In this document: positions 20,331-31,391 of the stretch, in pieces
Position numbering within the stretch: the first letter of the stretch is position 1
Layout: the number at the start of each line of letters is the position of its first letter
Assembly: GCF_010183535.1 (NCBI RefSeq)
Contig: NC_071331.1
Coordinates: 21,452,001 to 21,516,000 of the forward strand
Length of the DNA stretch: 64,000 bases
DNA from: Caenorhabditis remanei
Lineage: Eukaryota; Nematoda; Chromadorea; Rhabditida; Rhabditidae
Direction: 5' to 3'
Notes under the pieces: generated by a model
What the model was told of the DNA's origin: nothing
Databases searched by the model: none
Seen by the model: only the letters and a program-made list of their open reading frames with translations
Made by a program: the position numbers and the translations under genes

Positions 20331-23300
20331 TTAAGAATTGAAAATTTCTTTTTTTTCTTTTTCGATTTCTTCAATAAGATGATAGAAATCCTGATTTTCT
20401 TCACTGATTTCATCGTAAATTTCTTCTGAGTCGTCGTATTCTTTCTGATTGAGCTCTTCCAAAACTAGATCCACTAATTCTTCTGTTGTTTCTCTCCGTG
20501 AGCGTTTTTTTGATTCCTCTCCAGTAGAAGTTGTTTTCGGTTTTCGAGTAGCAGACGCTCTGTTCTGAGGAGTACGAATAGAAGAAGGAATGGTAGGAGG
20601 AACTTGAGTTCCAGTGCTTTGGTTGCCCTGTGACGTTTTCTTTTCTTTCTTCTTCTTTTCTTCTAGTTCTCTTGCCTTCCTACCAAATGTTTGATAAAGA
20701 TTTGAAATTTGCTTGTAATTGAGCCAAGTGTCCGGTGCAAATTGCAATGACCCATCTTTCTTTTGTTCACGGAGTTCTTTCGCTATAAGTTTGGGATAAA
20801 TCTTCAGTTTTTTCTTGGAAGAGTCTTCAAACTTTTTCATAACAAACTGAACCACATCCTTGTTATATTTCTTGTAAACCTTCTTGCTAGGAATTGCGCA
20901 TCCTTTCTGATTAGAAAATGGTAGAACTCCAGCGGGAAGTGTTGTCAGCGCATCTTTCAAAGTATTCGGAGTTGAGTGTTCTCTCAGACCTTCAATATTT
21001 TCAGCATATCGTTCCATAGCAAAGTCTAATAATGTCTCTTTCTCTGGAACTAGCTGGTGTTTACCTAGTGCCAGATGGCGCTCTAGATTTCCATATTTTG
21101 TAAACACGGCTGTACACCCTTCTTCTGGGCACTCAAAAACGGCTGACTCCATTGGTTTGGGAGTATGTTCTCCTTGATCAACATCAGCGTCATTGAAAGG
21201 AATAATCTCATCAGCAGCGGTTTGGACTTCGATATCTTCTTCAGAACATTTTTTCGAACATTTTGATGATTTCCAAAAGGTTTCATGGTCCGATATCCCG
21301 TATCCTCCAGATGTTTCAATCGTCATTGTTCCTTTCACGGCAACAAATTTCCTGCTGTCATGTTTAGTTCCGTCTCCAATAAGTCCAAATTTTCTTGAAA
21401 TCATCTCGGAGTTACTATTGTTGAATTGAAAATCGTACATGTTCTGAATTCCTTTGATCTCAATGTTCTCATTTTTCACTGTTGAAAAGTCGATAGAGCA
21501 CAAATACGACGACATTGCTTTAGGAAATCGGCCCTCGGTTAGAGCCAAAAACAATTGATCTGGAGTCTCTGCATTCTTCCCTGAACCCAGCCACGTTCTC
21601 AGTTTTGTTTTGTATTCAGCCGCGGCTCTATCCGCGGCGCCTGCAAAACACAACACTGTCGCATTGTTATTCTCATTAAGTTATTCTACCTTTCCCCCCT
21701 TGAGCCTCGCTGAATGTGAAGCTGAGTATCTCAACTCCCACTTTCTTTGAAATCGCAGGAAGAGAAGTGAGTGTTCGTGTCGAATGATAACAACCTTTAG
21801 AAAAATGTTTATTAGACATTGTTTTCGGGAACTCACCGGCGTTATCACTCCTTAAATGAACACGAAGTATACCGACATGCTTGAGCTCTTGCAACACATG
21901 TTTGAGGATGAGTAGCACCGTCGTTGAATCCTGTAGAAAAATCACGAGAGTGACTACACATTCAAATAGTCTTACTTGAATTTCATGCTTTGTTATGTGA
22001 ACAAAGTTGTGCTGCCGCAAATTTCCATCCTTGTCAATGTTAAGAGCATTAGTTACATGAACACTTATTCCACTTTTCCCAAAGTAATCAGATTGAGGTT
22101 CAACAGCTTGTTTTGGTATAACTTTTTGGGACCAATCTAGTGTTAAAAATGCATCGTTGCTCTGCAGGCTATCAATGATTTGCTGACGGATGTGGTTGGC
22201 GTGCTTATTTCTGACCTAAATACAAGAACAACATTAAAATTTTTCTTACTTCCACGTACCTGATGTTTCTTCAGCTCAATAACATTTTTCTCAGCTGTTT
22301 TAACATCATCCAGAAAAACTGTCAGTTCCGTTTCAGATTTTACGTTTTTTTTCATCTGATGACCACAAAGTTTTTAATTTTGCTGATTTGAGTAGGTTTG
22401 ACACAGTATTAATCAAGTCATCAAATACATCTCGTATTGCTTGACATCGTTCACACATATCTTTGTCATGGTCATGCGAATTTTTTCCATTGAGACAGGC
22501 TGAAGCATGGTTTTTCTCAATAGGATCGGAGAGAGCAAACTTTATGCAATGGTCTGATATCTGAAATTAATCTTGATAGATCAAAATGTAGTTTTTGTTT
22601 ACCTTTGACTCGAATTTCAAATGAAGTTTGAAGTCCGTTTGCAAGTATACTTTTGAATCGTGAAGACGTTTATGGAAATTTTTTACGGTTGGCCCGTCTA
22701 TGTATCCAGCGGCTTTCATTTTTTCCAAAATTTCTGACAGGTTTTCGAAAGACTGAAAATGAAATGTAATGATTCTGCTTTTTAAATGTTCTTACGTCTA
22801 GAGCATCACTTATAAAATAGTCCACGCACTCCAATGCTTCCCTTGTTGTTGCCTTGCATTTGTCCAAAATTTTGAAGAGAGTGCTCCGACTCATCAACTC
22901 TTCTTTCTCGCCTTTTTCCGTCTTCATTTTTATATACATTTCCACAATCTATTCACTAAACTTTTTTTGGTTTTTAAATGCTCTCTCACCTCTATAGCCC
23001 TGACATTGCGAAGCGAATTTGAAATGTCCAGTTTAGTGCCATCAGACTTTGTGAGGGTTCTTCTCCCATATGGTAGGTCAGATCGAACCAGTGGGCTGTA
23101 AAACACTAGTCAGGATCAGATAGATTTCAATAATTTACCTTGTGATGAAATCAATAAAAGAAACAACATCTTCTTTCACAAACTTTTGTCGCAATGGAGA
23201 CGTATACGGAGTTCTGTTGAGAAGAAAACTGTACCTACGCGATTTTGTGTATTCATAGCGTGTTAGCTCGGGAAAGTATTTTAGAACGGTCGAATAGGGC

Positions 23301-24597
23301 AGCGTAGAAGTGACTAAGGAGAGAATACTTCTTTTTTCCTTTCGAGTTGTCAACTTGGAATGCTCGAGAACAATACTTCCCATCAATTCCTCAAACAATT
23401 CGGATCTGACTGTCGTCCACTGGTTGCCTTCCAGGTCGAGCAACAATGTTTTTAATTCTTTAGAGTTCCCAGGAGCCAATAGTTCTAATGCTTCGGAAAC
23501 AAGTTTGTTCATTGCAGATGCCTTTATCATCTTGGATCTTCGACTTAGTTGAGAAAACGGTTTTCGGCTTACGATTCTTTCGATCCCCAAAGATTTTGCC
23601 CATTCGAAAAATTTTGTATCACATACACCGTCGTTGTGTTCTGGATTTTCCGCTGGCGATTGAGAATTTGTGTCATAATTCTCATCAACGTCCATGACTT
23701 GATCACTTGTACATGATTGGGAATCGGTGCTGTATTTTTCGACAGCAGATCGCAAACGCTTAGAAACCGGTGCATCCATTGAAATAGAACTTTCGAACAA
23801 ACTTATGCATTGCGCTACTGACACAAAATCTTTATGGAATTTGCAGAGAGCTGAAAACAAATTCATGTATAATAATAGATAAATATTAAAACTCACGTGT
23901 TCCAATATGTACATGAGAATGATGATCATGCAAAAGTCTTTGAGCTTCATCACGAGTCAGAACATCGGAGCCAACTTTAGGAATAGTTAGTGTTGAATGA
24001 GGGTTAACATCGGAAGGCATCCCACACTTGAATTGAACTTTTTCCGAAACATGCTCTTTTCGAATATGTTTGGGGTTTTGAGTGGTTGCCCACTCAGTAA
24101 CTAGCTCTTTCAAATGTTGATCGCACACCATTCGATTACCAACTTCTTCATTGACTTCAGGGTTGTTGTAATCATGATACTCTGCCGCTCCCCGAGCAGC
24201 CAATAGATCCATCTCATTTTGGGCGCCGAACATTTTTCCTTTGAAAGTGTCCAGAAGAGAAGACCATCTGAATAAAATATGCGGATATTTGAAATGTAGG
24301 GAAAAAAACTTACTTTACTAAATTTCCTCCACAATTTGTGCTCACTTTTGTAAACGAGTTCCTTTCCTTTTGTTCCAATTCAGATTTTCTTACTTTCGAA
24401 AAATAACAGCTAGACGATGTAGATTCATCTGGGACATTAATAGATGAGGAAGATTGGGAAATATCCGGGGTAGTAGAACCTTGTTGATTCAAATTCTCTT
24501 CAGGTTGTTCAGTTTTCATTTTTTTTGATGGAATAACGTCATCCGGAGGTAAACTAGAGACCAATCCAATAGAAAAGAGCAACAAGAAAAAATTCAT
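20331..24597 (-). CDS. DDE-type transposase with C-terminal C2H2 finger (one frameshift)
   Basis: Exons inferred from splice sites: 24314-24519 (or from an upstream ATG at 24597), 23897-24267, 23139-23850, 22990-23095, 22796-22948, 22603-22752, 22260-22560, 21976-22210, 21837-21930, 21690-21794 and 20331-21640. Catalytic-looking blocks are LTLDWSQK, then LRSDNAG joined across an intron to CYHS, then FSEAQGGKG joined to AADRAAAEYK. These would supply two aspartates and a glutamate of an RNase H-like core. A finger ECPEEGCTAVFTKYGNLERH follows at about 20-45% into the last exon, then a Lys/Glu/Ser-rich tail. An 8-A run at about 22345-22352 puts the sixth-from-last exon out of frame by one base; seven A would restore continuity. 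Otherwise all frames are open. Confidence 0.6.
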
Positions 24598-24909
24598 GAC
24601 GCAGTCCAGAATAAAATGTGTACACTTTTTCCGCGGTTGTATACTGCAAGGCGTTGAGGCTTCCTTGTATCGCGTGACCAGAGGAAAATGAGAAAAACAA
24701 AATAAAAGCTCCTCTCTTCTTCCCTTCTTCTCTTCTCCCCATGGGACTCCGAGTGTAGCGAGAATGAGCAGAAACCACCGCTTGAAATCGAAACAAAGTA
24801 AAGCCGACAAAAAATTGAGCAAGAAAACAAAAAATAAACAAGAATTCGCAATAAATATAAAGGAAAAGGTTCTTAACCACAATGGCATTAAAAATAACTG
24901 GGAGTTTTT

Positions 24910-25693
24910 ATAATCTGAATAGATTGTGAATAGTTCGCTTGAGTCTGTGTCTGAACAAACATATTGTTTTGTTTATTATAAAAAATAATTGATCAATAAC
25001 CCCACCAAAGACGAAATAAATCATTAATTTTCATTGGCCGCTCTTACGCGACACCTGGAAACCAGATACCGCGCAATCAAAGTTTTGCACTAAACTCAAT
25101 ATTTCTAAGTGATGATGAAGAGAAAAACATTAAGTAATAATACAAAAAATGCTGGAAATAACACGGAGTATGCATTTCTAAAATAAAATTTCAAAAATTT
25201 CAAAAAAATTTTTTTTTAGTTTTTTCTAGTTTAAATTTGAACCCTTCAGCCGAGGTTTTTTTAAATGAATTTTTTTTTAATCGATAGGAAAAATAATAAC
25301 AAATGTAAAAAAAATAATTTTGGAATACGGAAATTTTGTTTAAGGATACCAATTTTGGATTTTTTCAAAAAATCGGTCAGAAAAGTGTGTTTTTTGGTCA
25401 TAACTCGGTTAAATTTTTTTAAATAATTTTGAAACTTCGTGAAATGAATACTCTATTCCTATCCAACAAACGCTAAAAATTTCAGCTTTTCCCGATCAAT
25501 TCTCAAAAAGTTCATTTTTTGACCTATGAGCACCTACCGTACTACAGTAACCCGGAGCTGCGACCCAATATTGTGTATATGTGTTGCACATGTCCTCATA
25601 TACGTTCTTTGAAAGTTTCAAAGCTGTGGCTAACTTAGCCGCCCTACGCCCCTACCTACAGTGACCTTGATCGAGTCTTACAGAGAATGCGTT
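24910..25693. repeat. Right terminal inverted repeat of the large transposon
   Basis: Inverted counterpart of 19451-20235. The outer end reads ...CTTACAGAGAATGCGTT. Immediately beyond it lies a truncated F-box exon rather than the continuation of the left flank. Confidence 0.85.
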
Positions 25694-25696
25694 ATA

Positions 25697-25818
25697 GCAT
25701 AAACTTGTCATCTGGATATGACATTCGACGTGCGGATGGTGTGACTGCTACAGTATGCGAACAGGAAAATGGAACTTTGGTTATTGCAGTTTGGCCAGAG
25801 ACCACTCATAATAATTAA
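25697..25818 (+). pseudogene. Orphan F-box/FBA_2 exon 3 at transposon edge
   Basis: The sequence resumes inside exon 3 (TTGTCATCTGGATATGACAT) and reads YDIRRADGVTATVCEQENG ... VWPETTHNN with a normal stop at 25816-25818. The first 20 bases of the exon, and exons 1 and 2, are absent. The nearby DNA (25819-26200) is an inverted copy of the region 3' of the gene at 16773, so this exon belonged to a different paralogue from the one left of the transposon. Confidence 0.8.
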
Positions 25819-26974
25819 ACGCTCCTTATCCTGTTTCTATTGTTTTTTTTTTAAACTGGTTTTTAAACTATCATTTTGTGTATCTAACTATACTCTACTG
25901 CTACAGTATTCCACCAGACTGAGGGATACTTGACTGTTGTTGTTTGGCCGTAATGACACAAATAATGCATTTTATATGGTTTTGATGAATTCTAGCTATG
26001 AATGAAGTGGTATACCGATTATTTAAAACGGAATGATATCATAAATGTTATAAGTCCTCAATTCTTAATTATGCTGCCGACAGATTCCCAAATCGACTCG
26101 TTTGTCCAATAGAACGGTTGAAATCTGAATTGATGCGATAAATAAACCAAACAAGGAAGGTGTGATTCGCTTATGTCTTTTTTAGACTAAGATCAGTTGT
26201 GTATTTTTCAAAAATCTTGATTATCATAATTCCACCAAATTTCGAAAATTGGAGTACCCCGCCTCACTTTGCTCCAGATCCCTTTGTTCTGACGTCAGAT
26301 ATTTACTTTTCCGCAGGACCTCACCGGGTTACTGTAGTTTTCCCATGTCACTTCCACACTTTCTCTAAACTCTCTCGTCTTCTTATCCATTCCCTCCACT
26401 CTATTTATTACTCTTCCACGTCTTCTTTTTGTGGGATGGATATGATGTACTACGTGCGGACGGCGCGACTTAAGCAATTGCATGGTCTTGGGGTTCCCTT
26501 GTTAAACTTTTTCATTTTCTCTTGTTATCCGTGAATATCGACTATTACCGAATTGCCAGGGAAGGAAGGAACATGATGGAAGTGATTTTAACGAAGAGTT
26601 AAAGTTGGAAAGTGGAAAAGTGTAGAATGAGAAAATAGTATTTATAAAAAAAGAGAAAAAACTATATTTTATTCAACTGATAAGACGAAACGTGGGGAGG
26701 ACACGTGGCAAACGCATCAAAACAAAAAGAAACTAGGTTTAACCAAGTTTCAGACGAAAATTTCCATTAAAAACCTTTTTAAAACATTTGAACATTTCAG
26801 TCCTGCTTTCACACTGCGAAAAAGCCCTATTGTCATTTTTAGTTTCAAACTAATCCCCTTTTTTTCGATGAAAATTGGGATCGTTTCTAGTGTTCCAAAA
26901 ATATTTATAAGATCAAACAATAATTACTGAGTACAGTTAAATAAAAAGAACAGTGAAGGATTGAATATGAAAGT
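25819..26974. other. Intergenic repeats with exon 3 scraps
   Basis: This contains a worn exon 3 scrap at 25905-25955 (+; FHQTEGYLTVVVWP). Another at about 26430-26475 (+; LWDGYDVLRADGA) is fused directly to the repeat starting AAGCAATTGCATGGTCTTGG. From about 26480 to the end it is nearly identical to 36222-36726, the 3' flank of the paralogue at 36727. No intact gene is present. Confidence 0.6.
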
Positions 26975-29481
26975 TTAATTATAATTATGAGTGGTCTCTG
27001 GCCAAACTGCAATAACTACGTTTTCATTCCCCTGTTTGCATACTGTAGCTGTCACGCCATCCGCACGTTGAATGTCATATCCATCTGACAAGGTTCTGCT
27101 ATATCCAAATGGGCTGGAAACAAGGGATCATGACAGACTACTAATTTATTAAACTATTACCTGGTGTAGTAACGACTATCCACCACGAGAACTGCGTTAT
27201 GCAGTAAACCAGCAAGTACTTGAAATATATTCACGGAACCAATTTCGGCGCTGAATAGCTTCAATCGGGGGCACCCTCCAGACAGCCAATGTCGGAGGAA
27301 GACATTCAAATCACTATTAGATAGATAAGAGTATCCCAGAATAATATCGATCCCATCCATTGTCAATAGGTTGTCAATTGTAACCCATTGTCCATGCCAA
27401 ATTTCTAAGAAATCGATTCTTCGTAAGTTTTCCGAGAAACGGAAATGGGGTGGAGCATATGAGTAGATTTGTGTTTGAGCTGAACACCGACAATCCCTCA
27501 AAATATAAATCAGTTCTTCTTCTGATGATGTAACGCAGCAGACAGTGACACTTTCCAATGGTGTCTTTTGTCTTATGATCGCCCATTCAATGATGTTAAT
27601 TGCATCTTTAGATACACAGACTTCTGATACATCAATATTGAAAAGGTCAGTAACGTAGTCAGTGACAATTTCCAATCCGTCCGTTGTGTTCTCCCAGCGT
27701 GAAACTAGATATCCATCCACAGAATGCACGTGAACTGGAATGTACTGCCCGTTCATTTTAACATAATTACTTCTCTCAGAACTTGATAAACATGAACAAT
27801 CGCGGACACTCAACACACAATCGCGATTTCGAAATGTATGAAATGACAAATTGCTGTCGAATTCCGAAACACTTTTTTTTTTATTAGGAGTTTTTATTAG
27901 GTTGATGCATAAGTTTCTTTCTTTTTTGAAGGTGTGACTTTGGCCAACGGTCTCTAAGCGATGAGGTTATTTTTCAACCCAAACTTTTTTGCATTTTTAT
28001 GACCTCTTTAGTGGCTAACATATAATGTTTCAAGTTGGTGCCTAGACAGTCCGCTCGTGAAAACGATGGCTTTTTTGATCGCCAACCAAATGCCTGTTTT
28101 GGAAAGTTTTTGATTTTTGTCGCATTGGTATCGAAATGATAAGATCTTCATAAGAAATTGAACGCAATTTATAGAACAAGATTTGATCTTGTTATCTCAT
28201 TTTAGTTTTCAGTCGGAATGTTGAAAACAAAAAAGTTGTGATAAGACGATCGACAGCAACGAGAAACCATGGTTCAGCTGGGTTCAAACAGATTACAGAA
28301 ATATTTGAGAGAACATTTGTACCAAACTATTTGTAAAAGTTAGAGGATAACATGAGTAAATTATGCCTTAAAAAAGTTTATGACAAATCCATCAAATTAA
28401 GTGATAAAACTTGGCTGATAAATTTCTTATGATATTTGCGCTTTCGAGAAATTTTGTGTACTAGACCTGAGTGGAGTCTAGGCCTCTTCTGAACGCTCAC
28501 AAATAAGTCTGAATTATTTTATTATAAATAATCGATAGTACACACATTGATCTAAAAATGAGCAAAATTTCTAGTGGATTGCTTTAGAAGTAGGAGCAGT
28601 AGGCCTCATCAAACTCAAAAATCAAGTGATTTTGACTATGTTGACTTCGGGCTTCCTGCGAAAAAGGACAAATGCTATGAATATTATAAACAAAGTAAAT
28701 TTAGAAACATCAATGCCTACTTTACTCAATAACCAACCTCTCCACCAATTTCCCTATCTACAGTTAAAGAAATATCGAAAATACTCGCACACTCCTAAAT
28801 TGCTGATCCTAACCTTTCATCAGGGACCCGCACTGAACTATCGTTGCTTAGTTGGAATGCCTTTATTTGCTTTTCATAAATAACTTTTCTTGCTTGTTTT
28901 AATTCTGAATAGCTCACCCATTCTTGTCAACATTTTCTTGGAAAAAAATGGAGTCGAAAAATGGTACCAAAAAAGGGTTCCTCAAGTGTTTTAACGTGCC
29001 TCCGGCTGAGATTAGGCGGATGGTAGACGTCAAGTCACAGGTATAATCACAATGAGTTATAGTTACTAACCAACAATGTTTCTTATTATGTGAACTATTA
29101 GTCTTCTAGAAATTTCATACCAAAAATTACCCAAAAAAAGAAAGAAACTTATGCATCAACCTAATATGACAGAGTGAGTTTTCTGGGAGCAAAAGGAAAG
29201 TGATACTCTGAAATAGAAATTAAAGATTTGGAAACGTAATAAGAGGAAACTCACAATGCATCAGGATCCATAAAATCGATAATTCTCCTTAACGGGACGT
29301 ATGGGACAAGGAGGAGAGGGAAGGGAAGTGAGGGTACCGGGACGTCGGGTATGACAGGAGAAGTATTTTTGGGAGGGAAGTGAGGTAACGGGATGTTGGG
29401 GATGAACAATGATTTGATTGTTTGGAACAAGACGGAGATTATCCAAAAAAGCAAACGAAAGAGAGGGAAGGGACACGTCAT
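26975..29481 (-). pseudogene. F-box/FBA_2 gene split by a mariner-type insertion
   Basis: Exon 3 is 26975-27113. Exon 2 is 27161-27896 plus 29165-29207 with the transposon between. Exon 1 is 29255-29481 (227 nt, hydrophobic LFRLLFWIISVLFQTIKSLF plus a doubled proline-rich linker, then VPLRRIIDFMDPDAL). The transposon sits in the codons for the conserved VIKT segment. In addition about 30 bases next to the insertion (27871-27887) are replaced by a T-rich run, so simple excision would not restore the frame. The rest of exon 2 is intact (YVTDLFNIDVSEV, HWLSGGCPRLKLF). The closest paralogue is at 36727, with matching 3' flank. Confidence 0.85.
27897..29164. mobile_element. Mariner-type element inserted in F-box exon
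   Basis: Terminal inverted repeats start TTAGGTTGATGCATAAGTTT, a classic mariner end. The target TA is duplicated at 27895-27896 and 29165-29166, and the host sequence (GAGTTTTTA / TGACAGAG) reads straight across. At 1268 bp it is mariner-sized, but I find no transposase motif on either strand; an 85-codon ORF at 28626 is not recognisable. It is probably a non-autonomous or heavily decayed copy. Confidence 0.85.
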
Positions 29482-29644
29482 ACTGGGAGAGAAGACGTGG
29501 GGAGACTGAATAGGAGAGAATGGATGAGTAGGAAAGATAAGAGAGAAACAAACAGAATATGAGTGACAAGGGAAAACTACAGTAGTCCAGCTGTCTTCCC
29601 ACGTCACTCACAATTTCTCTGAACTCTCTAATCTCTCGTCATCT

Positions 29645-29915
29645 CTTCCAGTCTTGCCCATTCGCCGGCGGCTGACCGCTCGTTCAAAGTTTGGCCCGGG
29701 GAAGCGGAGTGGGTCTCGTTGCGGAATTTCGATTTACGGCGGCTCTTGACCGTACTTTCACCTCTAAAAAGTTTTATACTACGGTAGTCGCGTCGAGACC
29801 CACTCCGCGTCCCCGGAACTTTGAACGAGCGGTCAGCCACCGGCGGATGGGTAATACCCATGGGTAATACCGAACTTTGAACGAGCGGTCAGCCACCGGC
29901 GGATGGGTAATACCT
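29645..29915. repeat. GC-rich foldback repeat
   Basis: Arms GGCTGACCGCTCGTTCAAAG (left, about 29668) and its complement (right, about 29820) pair over about 60 bp, with GAGACCCACTCCGC nearest the loop. The right end carries a tandem partial copy: ACTTTGAACGAGCGGTCAGC occurs twice, followed each time by GGATGGGTAATACC. It is much richer in GC than its surroundings. It looks like a foldback DNA element inserted between two F-box genes. Confidence 0.75.
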
Positions 29916-30383
29916 CCAAACAACCCCCCCAGGGCCTCACCGGGTTACTGTAGTTTTCCCATGTCTCTTTCACACTTTCTCTCGTCTCTCGTCCTCTCAT
30001 CCATTCCAGGAGAGGAAGTAACATGACGGAAGTGGTGTTTTCCCATAATATGTTATCAGTGGGATTGTTTCTGTTTGTGGTTTTGAAGAGTTAACACCCT
30101 TTTTGACTTTTTCAACTGATATATTTCAACTGATAAGGGCACGACAGAAAAAACTCAATAAACAGGAAAGAAGGAAAGAAAAGTGGGTTTTGGTGGGTAA
30201 GGTGTTGGAGTAGGTCAAAAATTAGTTACAAAACGGGGGGAAACGCATCATAACAAAAGGGCAAAAAATATTTATGTGATCAAACATATGAATGACGAAG
30301 TTTTGATTACCATCGAGAAAGGAAGAGATCTTTTGAGTAAAGTTAGATAAACGAAACAAAAGGGACCAAAATAACGTTTAAGT
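29916..30383. other. Intergenic region with TGATAA module
   Basis: This holds the GGTTACTGTAGTTTTCCCAT box (about 29945) and a module TTATCAGTGGGATTGTTTCT ... GAGTTAACACCC ... ACTGATAA (about 30053-30137). That module recurs at 46644 and 49791 upstream of or near CUB-like genes. No coding frame is supported. Confidence 0.5.
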
Positions 30384-31391
30384 TTAATTATCACTGGCTT
30401 CTGGCCAAACAGCAATGACTAGGGCTCCAGTGGCTCCCAGTGGCTGATAATGTACTGTAGCTGTCACACCATCCGAACGTTTGATGTCATATCCATCCCA
30501 CAAAATCCATTGGTGTCCGAAGAGGCTGGAATTTAGAAGTTGTTATAAAAAGAAATACATTGAATTTTTACCTGGTGTAGTCACGACGATTTTCCACAAG
30601 AACTGCATTATGCATGAGGCCATGAAGTACTTGTAAGATATCCACATCACCAGTAGTGGCGCTGAACAGTTTCAATCGGGGACACCCTCCAGACAGCCAG
30701 TGCCTGAGGAAAACATTTAAATCAGTGTTAGTCAGAGTAGACTTCTCCAGACTAATAACAATTCCATCCATTGTCAGTAGGTTGTCAATTGTCACCCATT
30801 TTCCATGCCAGATATCTAAGCAATCGATGTTTCGGAAGTTTCCCGAGAAACGGAAATTTGGTGCAGCCTCAGCGTGAATGCTTATTTCAGGTAAAGTTGT
30901 GCAATCCCTCAGAATATAAATCAATACTTCCGATGGAATGACACCCCAGTTCATGTAAACGACTTTTTTCAATGGTGTCTTTTGTCTTCTGTTCACCCAT
31001 TTAATCATTTTGATTGCATCTTTAAATACACAGACTTCTGATACATCAATATTGAATAGATCAGTCACATAATCAGTGGTATCTTTCAATCCCTTCGTTG
31101 TATCACCATACCATTGTAACACAAGATTTCCATTCGAACGGTACACTCCAACATACATCCAGTTTATTTTCACGTATTCCATTTCTTCGCTTTCTTTACT
31201 TGTCATGAATGCGTAGCTACTACTTACGCGCAACACACAATTGTTAATTGTTAATTGTTTATTACGACTTATCAGTCGTGAAAAATAAAATAGAACCAGT
31301 ACACATAATACATAAATAACACGTAGGCAGTGAGGGTAACATAATATCGTGAGGGCGAGTTAAATTATATTGGATACATTTAAACGAGGTT

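Larger units (their letters stand above)
19451..25693 (-). mobile_element. 6.2 kb DNA transposon with long terminal inverted repeats
   Basis: Inverted repeats of about 785 bp bound this element. The left one begins AACGCATTCTCTGTAAGACT and the right one ends with its complement. Both then share GTCACTGTAGGTAGGGGCG and continue, with moderate divergence, to AATCTATTCAGATT at the inner edges. The internal 4.7 kb encodes one multi-exon transposase on the minus strand. A clean target duplication is not seen: the left flank ends CTTATA while the right flank starts in the middle of an F-box exon 3. Superfamily is not assigned; long TIRs recall MULEs but the catalytic motifs do not obviously fit. 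Confidence 0.85.

Noticed and set aside
24310..24888. Long N-terminal extension of the transposase with hydrophobic residues
   Set aside because: Upstream part lies in or next to the terminal inverted repeat region and overlaps two other open frames; in-frame ATGs at 24597 or 24519 are more plausible starts.
19451..25693. Classifying the large transposon as a MULE because of its long inverted repeats
   Set aside because: No 9-bp target duplication is visible and the catalytic blocks are not ones I can match to MULE transposases; left unassigned.
28626..28883. 85-codon ORF inside the mariner-type element as a transposase
   Set aside because: None of the expected transposase motifs (such as the acidic triad contexts or SPDLxPxD) is present.
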